Assembly: GCA_910591455.2 (NCBI GenBank)
Contig: OU342806.1
Location: 3,561,478-3,625,477, forward strand
DNA length: 64,000 bases
Direction: 5' to 3'
DNA from: Pholis gunnellus
Taxonomy: Eukaryota; Chordata; Actinopteri; Perciformes; Pholidae
The position numbers and the translations under genes are program-made. The first letter of the stretch is position 1. The number at the start of each line of letters is the position of its first letter. A model generated the notes under the pieces. That model searched no databases, was not told the DNA's origin, and saw only the letters and a program-made list of their open reading frames with translations. Below, one piece after another: positions 11,901 to 26,290 of the stretch.

Positions 11901-14900
11901 CGAGACATTTACATTCAAGGTTGTGATCGAGCCGAGCGTAGGTTCCTGGCTTAGTGTCAAGAGTACGACTGTGTTTACTTACTGGCGTAATTGTTCAGAT
12001 CAAACTGAGAGAGGGCGTTCTCTTTGGGCTTCTTAGCGGCCTGTTTGGCCTCATCTTTGCGCCGGCCGGACTGGTCTTTCGTAGGCCTCTGGGACGCTCC
12101 TCCAGCTGTTTGTGCTCCACCTTCTGAGTTCTGCTGGGCCGCAGGGCTGTTTGTATCAGAGACGCATGTTAGGGACATAGAAAAATGAAATAAGAGACTA
12201 CGCGACACATTTTAATGTTGGTGAGAACAAGTGTAGTGGTGAAGGAGCCTGACACACTTAAAATGTAAATTAATTCTGTCATGATATGAGAACTGTGCAA
12301 AAAAAGGCCTCTTTTGTAGAAGACGAACAGCTCGAGTGTTGATGCACCAGATAGATGAAGAGAGAAAATGTTCAAATGCTTCTGTCGAGGTACAATTGGA
12401 GTCTAAAAATACGACCACATATTTAGCGATTTTTAACACTTTGATGGACAATTACAGCACACTTGAATAAAGTAATCTAACCAAGTGGAGAATCCTTGTA
12501 ACAGCCGAAGGCAATATCGGCAAGAGCTTCCTGATACACGTAGTTTCTGCACTAGTGCAATGCACTGCAACCATTAATGAGGAAGAACACCAGACAAAAG
12601 GTTTATTGTGGGTAAATAAACCTCCAGTATTATTCTACTGCACACTGTTCGTTGAGGCAGCTTCATTGTGTTAAGTAGTTAATGTAAGCAGACAAACAAA
12701 GTAAATGCTTAACAACACACAAAAGCCCGATTGTTCAAAACTCACCCTTTGCGGCCGGTTTTGGCCCCTCCCCTCCTCTCCCCCTTGGCCCCTGCGTAGC
12801 TCCGGCTCGGTTTGGCTCCGCTGTTGCCTCTACGATTCTGCCTCTCTGCAGGCCTCTGACTTGAGAAACTCCTCTTGGCCGCGGGAGCCCCATCGCGTCT
12901 TGGAGTCACCCCTCCATCGGGAGGGCTTCTATTGGGGGTCAAAGAGCCCTGGGGGGGTGCAGGAGCCTGGGCAGAGGCAGCGGCTGCTTCATTAGCGGCT
13001 TCCAGTGCTCCTTTCCTTTCTTCCCGCTCTCTCCTTTCGTTGAAGTCGCTGCTCTCGGACGCAGTCTCCCATTCCTCGTTGGCTTGATCCGAAGAGTTCT
13101 GGTTGGACAAGTCGGGCGACTTGGTGCCGACCGCAGCGATGGTGGAGCTGCTGGTCTCAGGCAAGGGTGCATCCGTAGGGGAGGACAAGTCGGTTGCTGA
13201 CGTAGCGGCTGCCACTTCAGCAGGCACAGTGACGGGGGTTCCTGGAGCTCTAGACAGGGTCGGGGAGAGAGAGCTGGGGGCCGGGGCAGAGCTAGAGACA
13301 GCAGGCACTGGGAGTAGAGGGACAGGACTTGGGGCTGTTTCTCCGCTAGCTAACACTGCAGCCTCCCGCTCCTTCAAGCGCCTGAAGCGGGGAGGTTTAT
13401 CTTGCCTCGGGGGCCGTGCTGGTCTGGACCGACGAGGCCTTTCTCTACTACTCTGGGGAGCCATGTCTCCAAATTTCTTGCCATCAGACCGAGGGTGTCG
13501 TCGGTCAGCTGCAGGATTGTCATATCTTGACGTGGACTCGGTGTCCTCAGGTCTGAATGTCTCCATGGGTTTAGAGGGCCACTGAGAAGAGGACTCTCTA
13601 GCTCCTGGCCGTCTGAGAGGGCCTGAGCGAGGGCCGCCGCGCTCCCTCGCCCCACCTCGTCTACTGTATAACCCTCCTCTTCCTCGCCGAGAAGGCTCTC
13701 CTTTCTGGAGGAATCCTGGCTTGGGTCTGCCGTCATCATCCCCTCTGGGTCCAACCCTTTCCCCCATGTGAGGCGGTCCAAAGCCTGGCTTGTGGGGCCC
13801 AGGCCGGGGCTCCCCAGGGAGCTCTCGTCTCAATGGATGGCTAGGTTTGGTGCTCGGCTCACGGTCAGACGGTCCAGTATCACTGGCAGACTCTCTCCCA
13901 CCTTCACTTTCAGAATCTGTGTCTGAACCACGGCGCCGTCTACGTTTTGGTATAACCTCAAAGTCTGAGCTCTCGCTGCGCGTTTCGCTTTCTTCCCTGT
14001 TGCGAAAGGCGGCAGCGCCTCCAACAGCAGGTAAATCAGAGCGTGAACGGGGCTCTCTGTAATTGAACTCTGCTCGGCTTCGACCGCGACCCCCCCTGCT
14101 TCGGCCGCCATAAGTTCCCCGGTAGCTCCGTCCTCTGGCGTAATACTCCCCTCGACCGCGTGCTTTGAAATTTGAGTCGGCAGGCCACTCTCTATCTCTA
14201 TCTCTGTCTCGGTCTCTGTCTCTGTCCATTTCCTTCTCCCTCTCACGTTCCCGCTCCCTCTCCTCTCGCCGGTAGGAACGTGGAGGAAGATTGGACTCTT
14301 TCCTGGAGGGCAGTTTGGGTTCTGGGTGTTTTTCATTGCTGGGCGGTTTGTCTGCTTTCTCCTCCTGAGAGGAAGAGGTGGGAGGCCCAGTTGAAGGCTG
14401 GGAGTCTCTGACTCTCTGATGGCCAGTCGGTGTTTCCTCGGCCTCAGGAGCTTCTCTCTTGCTCTCACCCTGAGGTCTGGAGCCCTCAGACACAGCGGCA
14501 GCTGCAGAAGGAGGTTTGGATGGCTGATCCTTTTTGGACCGGTCCCCTCTTTCCCCTCTCTCCCCTCTCTCACCTCTCTCACCTCTCTCGTGACGCTTCT
14601 CTCTCTCTTCTCTTTGTTCTCGCTCTTCTTTCATGTCCCTTAGGACAGGCTTCTTTATTGGCCCAGACCTGCGGACGGGTCTCTCTCCCCCTGGTCCTTC
14701 TCTGCGTCCGGCACTTGATCTAGCAGCCCAGCGCAGCTCAGCTTTCTGCTTGCTGGAAGCTGGCAGAGGCAGCTTCTCTTGTTTGTGTAATCCATCAGCA
14801 GGAGGTGTAGCCCTGTTGCTAGTCACCGCAGCTTGGGGGTAGAGTTCATTCTGGGGCTGATCATCAGCCCGTTCTCCCGTGTCCTGCAGCTCTAGAGATT

Positions 14901-17900
14901 TCGTTCCCAGGGATAGCCCATCAAACCTGGGCTCATCCAGCTTGAGGGAGTGGCTGGAGCCCTGGGAGACACTCCTCTGGAGCATAGCCTGACCAAGAGC
15001 TTCTACCTCTTCCCCACTGGGTAGGCCCGGCTCCTCAGCATCAAAGGCTGAGCCTACGGGGACCCCGTCTAGAGGGACTGGCGGGTCCTCTGGGTCCTGG
15101 ATGAACGCTGACAGGGACTCTGTAGGGTCCTGGAAGAAGTTAGTTTTATGAGAGTCCAATGCACTGTGGTCCTGGGGATACATCGCTGGGAGACCCCGGT
15201 CCAGATCCAAAGCAGAGTCCATCCTGTAGAGACACAATTGTTATTAGGTATAGCCACGTGCAGAATATAAAAGATTTTTCTTTTGTTGTCAAGTACTTCT
15301 ATTTACCTCGGCTCCTTGTTGTCATCCTGTCCTTTTGGGGGAGTTACAGACGGCAGCGGCTCCGACTGAGGGTACGGGTCCGCTCCCCAAACCATGCGCG
15401 AGTCTGAAGGCAGGCCGTGGTCACGGATTGGTCGGGTCAAATGGTCGAAGGAGTCAGAGCTGGAGCTGGAGTTGTCACCAGGCTCTCTGCGCACAATCTG
15501 CTTAGGAGGCATCCTCCCTGGAGACGACAACACAGAGCAACGTTAACGCCCAGGTTTTCCTTTCATAATGGCCAAAATGTTTTTCATCACATTATAAATG
15601 TTATTTATGTCTATTTTAGACAGAAAAAAGGGGGGGAAAAGCCTGAGCTTCTTCGTAAATAATGACAATACACAATTAAAAACACTTAATCTATTGAGCC
15701 ATGCAAGTTACTGCATTTTCCACAACACTGTCCTGCAAATACTTCAGAATAAAAGCCTTGTGTTGACAAATGAAGGGATTCCATCCACATAAAGAAGTTA
15801 GATGGCTCTTATTTTGAAATAGGTGTTCTACAGATATACGCATTGAAACTGTTGTAATGCTGCTGGTATGATGTCAATATACTGTCAAAATATAATTTTC
15901 CTTTTTTATTTCTGCTGTGAATCGTGAGCGACATGCGGAAAAAAATCTGCTGACGAGCTGCTGGGCGTAAACGGGTTCTCTGGCACATCTGTCGGCACAT
16001 TAATCACAAACAAAGATACTCATACACTCTGTAATACACATAACTCCCTACCAGGGTGAATGTTAGCTGGCATGTCCATGGGAGGACGTCCTGACATCAT
16101 GCGGGGGTCCATGTAGGACTGCATCATGAGCCAGCGGGGGTCAAACCCCATGGAGGCCAGGTGCTGGTGGTGGGGGCCGATGGGTTGATACATGGAGCGG
16201 TGTTGTTGTTGTTGTTGCGGCGGTGGAGCTGGAATGCCACCACCACCACCACCACCACCACCACCACCTGATGGAGACACGGAGCCCCCACTCTGGTGCT
16301 GCTGTTGTTGCCATTGTTGCTGCTTCATCTGCTCCTACAAGACACAACAGGAAACGAAAAGTTAAGATCAATAAAGCCAATTTGCTTCTCATGGTATCCA
16401 CTACATCAAAAGAAAGAGGTTGTCTTATAAAAGTTATATCTGGTTGTTCGGACAACACACTGCTTTGACATTTGCCACCTATGATCACTAAATGCACTTT
16501 TACTTATAAAGTAAACATGTCCTCTGTGGAAAAATGTAAATGACCTTTAAATGTTCTTTTCTTATGTTCATTTTAAAGTGTAAAAAAACCACTACTGTTC
16601 ATTATCAAGTCCCCTACTAGACCTCTAGTCGCTGACACACCCACATACTACGATTTAGCGAGCAGTAATTGACTGAAGAAGCCAGATGTGGAAGTCATTA
16701 CCTGCTGTCGGAGGAAACGAGGCGGTAAAGACTTTTGAAACTGTTTGGAATAGCCTGAGGTAAGAGAGGGACGCATGGCAGCTGCTGCTTCTCCCTCCAG
16801 CTGTGGTGGTGCCACAGGGACTTCCTCACCGCTGGGGGTGTCCATGTGAGGCAGAGACAGTAAGGGCTCATCCACTGCGGGACAACAAAACCAAACGGGC
16901 ATCAATGACTGAAAGAATGGCAGCCAGTCGCCAACTGTACAACGATCATTTACACGCAAGCTAGCTCACCTCTGTTGTCCTCTATGTTGAAATAGTCTCG
17001 GATAGGCACCGTTGTCCTGTCGGTCTGGTTCTCCTCAATCAGCGGGACGACCTCAACCGAGGAGCTCTCTTCCTCGCTCTGGGGCTCTGGCGCTACGGCC
17101 ACAGGTCTCTGGACGGGGGGGCTGGGCTCGCGAGGCAAGAGCACCTCCTCCTCCTCCTCCTCCTCCTCCTCCTCCTCTAGAGTTGGTTCTACGCTCTCTA
17201 GTTCTCGCTCCACCCTCTCCTCGTCTCGGTCCACCATCTCAGGTACGGGAGCTTCCACGATCGGGGCCTGCGATTCTGAAACTGGGATCGAAGGCTCTGG
17301 ACTGGACACGCGAGCGGGAGCTGATGAGGACTCTTCGTCTTGGACAGCTTCCTCTTCATCATTGGCGGTCGGAGGAAGAGGAGCTTTGTCCTCATTTGCC
17401 GGGCGGTGTTTTTCATTGAGACGTTTAAGTTTTTCAGCGCAAGCGGCGAGCCGCTGTTCATCCATCCGCCGTTCCTCTTCATCCCTCCGCCGCCTCGCTC
17501 GCTCTACGGCTTCAGAAACTTCTTGAGGCTTCTTGCGCTTCTGTCGCCAGGCTTCAGGGTCCTCGTCGGCACCGGGTGCTGCTGCAGCCTGTGGTTTGGT
17601 CACACGTTGGGCTCCGCCACCGACAGCACGACTGGCGCCCTAGAGGATCGAGAAATGAGATACAGATACAGACTCATCACCTTGCTGGTAAATAAACAGT
17701 GCACGCATGATTAGAGGATTGTGTATCGCATATCCAGCTTTACCTGGTAGTCCTGCGGGGCAGCGGACTTATTGTACTGCCCCATACTGCCAGGTGATGG
17801 CGCTCTGGGATCACCATCGGCCCATGAGGTTTTACCGGCCCCACGGTCCTCCTGACCGTCCGGTGGCCGGGATCGCATACGCTCCACTTTACCCATCCAC

Positions 17901-20900
17901 TCCCTGAAAATAATGTCACAGGTTATTCAATATCCCCAGTTCACCAGCTCTCTTAAGCTTTGACAACTTCTATCATTTCTGAATCCTTTTACTTTGCATC
18001 AACTATTTATATAGGCTGATATGCAATAACCATTTGGCACATAAAATCATCCATTATACAGTGTGTTCTATCTGCTATTTATGGATGTCCATTATATTTT
18101 GTCCTGTTCTTGAGTCAGCTTCACAATACATTTACTAAACATGTGAAACTCATCGAGTATGTGAGGCTAAACATTTACTTTGTTTTTCCAGGTTTTAGTA
18201 CATTTACTTCAAATCATTTTTGCATCGCTGTCCGCCATCAAGTCATACCACACGGCTTCAGATATTTAATGCAAAGTGTAATTCGAACCACACATGTAAT
18301 GCATTTTGGGTAAATAGATAGAACGTTGAATGAATGATAATAATTCTTTCCATTAAATGATCTAAATGACGCTAAATAATGAATTCAAGAAAATCAAAGT
18401 GTTGAAAAGGACGACTTACCAGTTTTCTCTTTTCTCCTTAGAACCATGGTTTTCTTCATCGTCGCTGAAGTTTAGTTTCTCGGTGTAGTCGACCTCCATC
18501 TGAGCTCCTGGAGAGCAGAAGGGACGGGGTTGAGAGATGCATTTTTTTCCTACTGATTTTAGTTTACCACTGAAGTTCAAAGGTCTGGCTACTAACCTGC
18601 CCAGCCCTCATCAGTATCGGTGTCTAAGTTGTCCAGCTCTTTAAGTTCCGTTGCGCTGATGATAGAGGGTCTGTCTGGGTCCTGGTGCCAGGACTGAGGG
18701 TGGCCCTGCTGGGGCCGTACTGGACGAGGACCCCTCACCATCCAACACGGGGGGAAAAAAAAAAAAAGAGGAAAGCACATTATGGCACCTGGTCTGGAAA
18801 ACTAACAACTGCTTTTTTACTCAACTCTATACAAGGTTAACCATGAAGATGGGAACTCACTTCGCTCCGTCTTGTGGAACAGGGTATCTGAGGTTTGCTT
18901 GCCCTGGAGCGAAAGTCATCTGAGGATAGGCGTGGAACATCTACAAGACAAAGACGGGAATCATCACGCAGGCTCAAGACGAGATAAACACAACAACTAC
19001 AGACTAACTGTGATGTGGTCTGTCCAGAACATAAAACTAAGACGTACGTAGGGTGGCATCATGCTCCTGAAAGCAGGGTCGAAGTGAGTTGGCACCCCGG
19101 CGGGAGGCTGCTGCCCCCCGTTAAGTTTAGGCTGAGCAGGAAGGGCAGAGGGGGGCTCTCTGCCGTCCCTGTTCTCCCTCTGAACGTCAGTGGTTACGGT
19201 TCGTCCAGGCTCCTCGGCTTCCCCCGGTGGTGTAGAGGTACCAAGGCCCGTACCAAGGCCCGTACCACCCTCCTCCGGAGCCTTGATGTCCATCTCAGGG
19301 GGGATGGGTGCAGTGATCAAATTCCTGCCTCCACCCTCACGCCAACTGCCAACATCTAACACGACAGGAGAGGAAAATTATAATTTGACTTTACTTACAG
19401 CGCCTGTGGTTTCCCGAACATCAGGCAGAGCCCAGTGGACGTTTACGTGCACGAGCGTGGCCTTACTTTGAGGTCTGAGGCTGGGGCCTGGTCCATAAGG
19501 CTCCTCTTCTTGCTCGTCCCCTTTCTCCGCCTCACCAGCCGCCTGCAAGCTGGGAAACTCCTGTTGAAAATGGCTGCTCACACGAGGGGCACCTGTACGA
19601 TACGAGCACATTATTAGGAATGCAATACAGTGACTCGCGGAGAAGCATTGAGAGGTCTACCACATTCAGTAGAGACCAGATGGTCCATGCAGACTGTAAT
19701 GTTTGAGTGTTGTAGACGTAGAGAGGATTTGTTCCTCTGTTCGTTTGGACACAAGAAGGAATAGTGTTCACAACTTCAAAAAATAAAAACTCCAAGAAGG
19801 ACCACAGCTTGTCTGCGTTTCATGAGTCGGGGTCATGTTTAAGGGAGCAGGTGAAGAGCACATTTACCCTCTGGCTGCGTCGGCTTGCTGTTGGCCCAGG
19901 AGCGGCTGGCCCCGATAGAAGGCTCTTGTGGTGGGATCACTGGTGGTTTGATCGGGGGTGGCGGTGTTTCTGATTGCCTGTGGCGCATAAAAACAGGACA
20001 GTTTCTAACAAACACTCATGAAACATGGTTTACAGACTCCTCTATCTTAGGATGTGGTTACACAGCAAAATCAGGAAAAGGTTGATTATCAAATGAGATA
20101 AATTGTCCGGATTGTGCCCACATGCTGTCCACACTAGGACTGGGCCATATGGATACAAATCTTATCATGATTCAGGTGATTTTATAGGGTTTTGAATACT
20201 CTTGTGTGAATTAAATACTTGACAAATGAAATATACTGAGTATTTTCTCACTTATTTTCTAAGAAATTTGAGTTCTGTTAGGTTATTATCAATTTAGATT
20301 AAGCAATTGTCTGTCCGGATATATCATTTTATCACGATATGAATCCACTGAAAGACAATAAATTGTCCTCCTTCGTCCACACCTCACTGATATCCGAACT
20401 CGATGCGAGCCGGGCCACCTCTGCATGTGGTCTGTATGATCAGATTTCAATATGAGCTACATCCGATCTCGACGCGAACGAACTTAACCGTTAATGCATC
20501 CTGACGTGATCGGATGACAAAGTGTCAATGAAAAGACAAGTGTAGCCGCGGCCTTAAGACGCTTCCAGTTACTCTGTTGTGCTTAACATACACCTTCATT
20601 TAGAGAAGAGCTATGATAGGTTTGATGAGTTTACCTCTCCTCCGCTCCCTCGGGTCGAGATGCCCAGCCACTACCGTCTTTGGGGACGATGTTGACGTTG
20701 GGGTCGTTTCCCTTGTTCTCTGCCTTCAGACTGGGCAGGTTGGCCGGTGGGGGCATGCGCCGGCTGGCAGCAACTTTGCCCAAACTTTGGAGCCCATGTC
20801 TAGCAGCCACTGAAGAAACATTTCACACGCAGGAGAACAGCAAGATATAGGGTTTTTTTAAGAGGACTAGGAAAGCACTTTATTATCCTTAAACATTATA

Positions 20901-21109
20901 TCGTTCAACTGAACTCAATGAAGACAAACATTTACTGCAACGACACTCCATACATTGCATGCAGTACTAACAGGGCACAATAGTGTGGGCTTACCTGCAG
21001 TTTTCTGGGTTTCCAGAGATTTGCCCTTGTAGGTGTTGAAGAGGCTAAGGGTTGCATACTTTGTTTTGCCATCCTTTGCCTTGGTGCTTTGTCCTGACTT
21101 CTCTGACAT
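5967..21109 (-). CDS. prrc2c: PRRC2C (proline-rich coiled-coil 2C, BAT2-like)
   Basis: Very large, mostly disordered RNA-associated protein; family members act in translation initiation and stress granules. Coding exons from 5': 21109-20995, 20809-20635, 19977-19868, 19592-19467, 19355-19048, 18940-18861, 18733-18597, 18507-18420, 17903-17744, 17639-16970, 16874-16702, 16334-16052, 15517-15307, 15223-12746, 12146-11983, 11874-11720, 11634-11226, 11098-11016, 10934-10740, 10651-10394, 10212-10120, 10001-9906, 9809-9638, 9342-9124, 8995-8883, 8787-8507, 8389-8158, 8028-7918, 7767-7573, 7030-6930, 6780-6654, 6561-6313, 6218-5967. They total 8619 nt, 2872 aa plus stop; human is about 2.9 kaa. The N-terminus MSEKSGQSTKAKDGKTKYA is the BAT2_N domain. 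The 2478-nt exon 14 holds RGG/GRGEYY repeats and KSPDLSNQNSSDQANEEWET. The C-terminus AEVLQATHKFFSEQQQ is family-typical. Poly-E, poly-G, poly-Q and QH tracts are present. Some minor exons may be alternative. Confidence 0.96.
8588..8738 (-). repeat. coding QH/QP minisatellite in prrc2c
   Basis: A repeat inside prrc2c exon 8787-8507. The plus strand shows repeated blocks of TTGGTGTTGGTGCTG and GCGGCTGATG, which on the coding strand give QHQHQ-PQHQ repeats, first pure QH and then four PQHQHQHQ-like units. Unit copies are nearly identical, so the tract is probably length-variable. The flanking sequence IPIPIYAPLQGQ is conserved in the family, while the repeat itself is not. Confidence 0.9.
11512..11560 (-). 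repeat. CAG/CAA poly-glutamine tract in prrc2c
   Basis: A run of mixed GTT/GCT on the plus strand (about 11512-11560) encodes some 16 consecutive glutamines on the minus strand, followed by SSQSQ, in the exon 11634-11226. Human PRRC2C has an alanine/serine/proline-rich stretch at the matching place. Confidence 0.9.
17141..17177 (-). repeat. poly-glutamate tract in prrc2c
   Basis: (CTC)n on the plus strand encodes about 12 consecutive glutamates in the exon 17639-16970. The surrounding residues are acidic and disordered. Confidence 0.9.
20128..20370. repeat. decayed AT-rich dispersed repeat
   Basis: A stretch in the prrc2c intron between coding exons 2 and 3, starting near ACTGGGCCATATGGATAC and ending near TATCACGATATGAA. 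This GGCCATAT...CACGATATG pattern is a frequent fish interspersed repeat, from memory. No ends or target-site duplication could be defined. Confidence 0.35.
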
Positions 21110-21113
21110 TTCG

Positions 21114-21849
21114 CTTGAAACTCATTGAGTCTGGTCCTCTGGCCTCGCCCCCAGAACCAGCCTCCTGCAGACCCAGGGTGAGAGGAAACACAAGAACAGA
21201 AAGGGTGAGGAGGTTATTGGCTCTGGACACTAAACCATAACGAATATCTCTGAATCGCTTTAGAGTCTGGTGCTGGTTTACAAAGCTGCCGTACATCTGC
21301 TCTTCTGGAGACAAATGGTTTAGGAAGAAAAACCAAACTATGCTTTTGTGCAACATCTCTCTCTCTCTCTGCAACATGGAGTTTGGGCAGAGTGCATTAA
21401 TCATTAGACTTATTTGTATTGAAGGTAAGTTGAGGACAGTGAGTCACCGACCTGCAGTGACTTCATGAATGTAACTGACAGGAGACACAGAATTTAATAA
21501 AGTTTTATGAACTGTGGATCGACCACGTCTGGCCGCTACCCGATCCAATTAATACGGTGAGTATTTGTTTCGATACTGATTTGGTGGATTGGAGAACCCC
21601 TAAATTTATTTGCGAAACTACAGATTTGCAGACACAACATAAGACTAATAAGTCTAGACTGAACGCCATCTGGTCTGGTCCACCAATGACCAAACGCCAA
21701 TTGCATTGTAGTAGGGGGGGCGGCACAAGGCAGGCAGAAAGTGAATGAGAGTGAGCAGCACCATGGACAGAGATACAGCATGTTCAGGGCTGCAGTGTCT
21801 TTCCTAAGTCACACAGAGGTCATTTATTATTAACGGAGCAGTGGTGGAA

Positions 21850-21896
<47 letters not shown>

Positions 21897-24800
21897 GGGG
21901 GGGAGGTGACAGCTCTGATGAGCTCAGACTATCTGCAACTTGGTCTTGGAACATCCACTTAAAAGGAAAAGTCCTTTCAACAACCTGGCTCGTATTTTGT
22001 AAAATACTGTGAAATGCGATGATTCGGTCAGTCCTTGACCGAAGTAGTTCTTAGTCGACTAACACGCATACAATGTTGTCGACTAATCGATTAGTTGATT
22101 TAATCTAAAACTGTGTTTCTCCACAAAGAAATCACTCAAAAGCACCACTTTAAATCTTGTGTTTACCAGAGTTTTGAAATAATGAATTCTGCAAGAATTG
22201 CAAAATAATCTTAGTCAACTAACAAACGAACGAACACTACCCTACCAATGAGAGCCCAAATCATAAGAAATGTCTTTAAATAGCAGTACAGCTCCTTTGT
22301 AGTTCATTTTTCTAGTTCAACTGATACTTGATTATGTTTTGTGGTATTACGCTATAAAAAGGAAAACGTACTTAAAATAAGGTATCGTCTAAAATAATCA
22401 TATTTGGGTGGCTCCACTTAAAAAAAATGTGGTATTGTGAGGGCATCATTATTGTCTTTACACTGGTGTTAACTTGTGCATCAAATAGCTTTTGTGCCTC
22501 TGCAGCAGGCGTCCCAAGTGTCCATTAACAGTACGTAGAGCGCCGTGTTGTAGCTTATGTGCGCCTCTTCAAATGAGCACCGAAGCAACGGGACAGTGCA
22601 GGTCTTCTACAGACACTCTGGCTTAGTTTCTTCTCCAACATTTTTCCAGTTCTGGTAGTGGTTGCTGACCACTGAAAGCCGAGACGAGGAATGGCGACTT
22701 TGATGCATCTGAGGCTTTAAAATCTGCACGTACACTCTCCAGCTGTCTGAAAAGACACCGAAGCCGGGCACTTTGAAATCTGAAGAGACGACAACATGTT
22801 TTAGTGTTTTCACCGGTCTCAGTCTGTTTGGCCAAAACACGGACAAAGTAGTACCCGTCGACCTAAGTGCCGTGACAAACCTGCCCACTTCAGAGTACAC
22901 TGGACACATATTTGTGGATTTGTGTGCCCTCGCTATGTACAGCGACAAAATTAAAAAGACAAAATTAAAATGGACGAAACTGTAGTTGAAAACCAAGCTG
23001 AGTGTGGCTTCTGTATTTGGCAGAGGAGACGGATCACAAACACAATTTAAACAATTGACAAGTGAAACAGACGCATTCCATCATCATTATAAATCAATGG
23101 CTCTAGTACAGAATTGTCATGCGCGGCAGTGATGCTTGACAGGAGGTGTGGAGGGAAAACGATTTGAATGGAGCAGGAACACTTTGATTATCAAGTACTC
23201 TGTAAACTGCATCACTGCAGGGAGTCTATCAAAGTAGTAGTAGAGCAGTAGACTCTTGGTGATTGAGGGCGTTTGCCTGTCTCTCACTCACCACAGAACA
23301 CACACGGGTTACATTCAACACGACTGATACAAATCTGGGTTTTTAAGAATGCCCTATTGGGTAATGGTGTAAAGACTGGACCTTTACATCCTCTATGCAA
23401 AACCCCCCACATTGACCGTTCGCTAAGCCCCACCCCCCCACTGCTACTCCATCAAGCTGTCAGAGCTAAGTGACCGCGGCCAACATGTTCACTAACTGCA
23501 CTCCCTGAATAAAAATGATGACATTTTTGGGGAAGCGGACAGAAGGGTCTGTGATATGCGTTTGAAGGATATATCTCCAGGATGTCAGACTGATTCTGTA
23601 AACAGGTCAAGAAGCTAAAGCTACTGTGTTTAAAGTGAACCAGCACATCACCTGGAGATCCAGACAGAAGACGATGAAGTTAAGGAACACTGTTCCTGTA
23701 AAGCCGGGTGGGTCCTTCTTCACGGCTCCAATTAATAGAAAGCTAAAGCAGCACGTGTGACATTCAATATACCTTTAGCAGCTAGGGTAGCGCAGAAGGG
23801 CTAACGGTAGTCAATGATGTGCTAAAGTACTCTGCTACTGTTAGCTCCACAGGCTTTTATGTATCACTATGACACGCATCCCAGGCAAAACGTTGAAGCA
23901 TGACCAGCTCAAAACCCAGCCTGAAATTTAAGTAAAATCTGAAACGTCTGCGTCACAGTCTATGGAGCGGAGCCGGATAGTTCTCAGACTCTGGTCCGAG
24001 CTGGCGGATGCTACGCTATGACCGGCCAGACTGAGTCTGAGTGTCAGGACTTGGTGAAGGGTCATTATGTTCAGGTTGTGGATCATTGACTGCAGTTCAC
24101 TATTAATACAGGATACCATTACAATCAAACCATTCTTCTCTTCTCTGCAGCATGCCTGTGAATGAGTGTTGCTTATACGGTCTTACGCCCTAATAGCCCA
24201 TTAACGAGACTCTTCTGCACTGCAGGTTCCAGCCTAATTCCAGACTCAACCAGCGGGTCGGCTCAGATGACTTGTGTGTACAGTTCCAATGCACCTAAAT
24301 CTGTTGTTTAAAGTGGGTCACGGCTCTGACCCGTCTAATGCAACAGTTAAGTCACATAATGAGAAGTCATGTCGATGGCCTAAATGATGGCAGCAGTCTT
24401 GTGTTTCATTGTCCCTTTTGGTTTTCTATTGTAATGCTACAATGCAATGCTTTATTAATATACCTGTTCAACGAGCATAAACATGTAGCTAAGGGGATGT
24501 TTCAAACCGCTCTGTCCGGTGTCTCTCTGCCAGTTTATACAACCACAGCGCACAAGATCTGCCCATAAGCAAATTGCAAGAGCAGAATTAAAACAAAGGT
24601 TGTCTGGGTGTAGTCTAAACGGCTTAGCTTGGGTTGTTCTTGTAAACGTATCTGCTGGCGGAGACAAAGCAGCGGTACCTGCAGGCAGAAAATCACGTCA
24701 GCGGAGCGAGGAAGACGGGAGGAATGACGGACTGTGCTCTTCATAAACTTCACTCAGGAATATGATTTAATCCGTCGACGTTTTAGATTAGTTTCCAGTG

Positions 24801-26290
24801 AAATATCACCGAGTATGTAAAGTGACTTTGCTTCTGTAAACATTACTGTTGCTGCTCTAGCAGTTCAGTTATACTAGCCAAAGTTACAGCAACGAGACTA
24901 CAGTTTTCATATTAAATAAGTATGCTAAGTGGGCGGTGGACATAAACATAAAAAGATACTGGATTACTGGTCCGTAGATAAACAATGCATTGCTATATCC
25001 ATTAATTGAACATCTACCAACTCATATTCACTTTGATCAGGCTCATTGCACACATCTTCTGACAAAAAGCATGGAAGAAGACGAGGATCGGAAGCCACTT
25101 AAGATTATTGTGGTTCTCAAACACCAGGCAATCGATACCACTGAGATGGTCTCCCCTGGGAGATGTCAGTAATTTCAATGAGCACACCACAAACTGAAGG
25201 GTGACTATGTGTGCTTTTTCCCCTCCCTATTAGATGCTTAAAGGCTTGGGTTCAATGGACAAATGCTGTGTTGCTGGAAATGGCAATTTGAGTTAAGACA
25301 CATGGGAACACTTTAGGGGACTAACTGATGCAGTGTGCAACTACGTTTGATATCCAGCCTAGTTAAAGAGTCGGGTTTATTGAGAAGAGAATTACAATAC
25401 AGAAATGATTAGCATTTGTTGTTTTCTTCAACTCATTGCTAAAGCCCCCCCCCCCCCCCCCAAACAAAAAGATACTAGATCTATTGATCAGATCATGTCA
25501 CTGACTGGCCAATATATGCAAATAGCCTTCCTATAACTATTCAGATCCTGAACCATGTATATATATATATATGCCAATTAGTAAGCCACCAGGTGGTTTC
25601 CACATCTGCTAGAGTTTATTAATCATTGAGAGCCCTTCCCACCCCCCAATCCTGCTCAGCTCCTAATCGTACAGACTCACACAATACAAATGTGCTCCTT
25701 TAAGACCACATCTGTCGGATCTGCAACACATCGAAATTGAAAAAGGAAAGCACGGTGCTAGTCTGAACGCAAGACTGCACATCATGAAAATGAGGAACAC
25801 ATCTCAGTTCAACGCCAGCACATTTAGCACCCGAGAAACAAAAGCCTTAATGTTAAGCCAATTGTGTTACACTATTGTGAGGTTTCTGTAAATCCCTGAT
25901 TGGGGAGTCGGCAGGCCATCCTTCTCCATGAATCAAAACTACACCGGCAGGGAGCAGAGGCCCACTTCGCCCGGAACTCCACCACACCGGTCTCTGAGAA
26001 CACTTTAAATGTGCACCCACACACACAAACACATGTGAACATAATTTATTTTATTTTATGCAGAATGAGAAGCAGTTACGAGAACAGGCCGCCGAGCATT
26101 GCATCGTTTAGCACAGTTTCGTTTCTCGCTGGTCGCCATCACATCCACTCTTCAGCCCCCCTTTTCCTTCAGTGGCCAAAAGCATGCTAACACTAGCTTA
26201 GCGCGGTGTGAACACCAACACATCAGCTACTGTGGGGGCTAAACTTCCATCATTTTATTTTCTTTAACCTCGCACGACATGCAGACCCAC
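21114..26290 (-). other. prrc2c: prrc2c first intron (5'UTR intron)
   Basis: Inferred 5.2 kb intron between a noncoding first exon and the ATG exon. The acceptor AG lies just 5' of the ATG (plus CT at 21114-21115), four nt before the start codon. The donor GTGGGT reads from plus AC at 26289-26290. It contains a pure (GT)n run at about 21852-21895, AT-rich dispersed repeats with TTAGTCGACTAATCG motifs near 22040-22120, a C-run at 25444-25461, and no convincing gene. Short ORFs here lack any family resemblance. Confidence 0.6.

Noticed and set aside
13830..14582. 250-codon minus-strand ORF and several 70-160-codon ORFs over 12.7-15.2 kb
   Set aside because: Alternative frames of the 2478-nt prrc2c exon, which itself is open for 826 codons with family-specific sequence.
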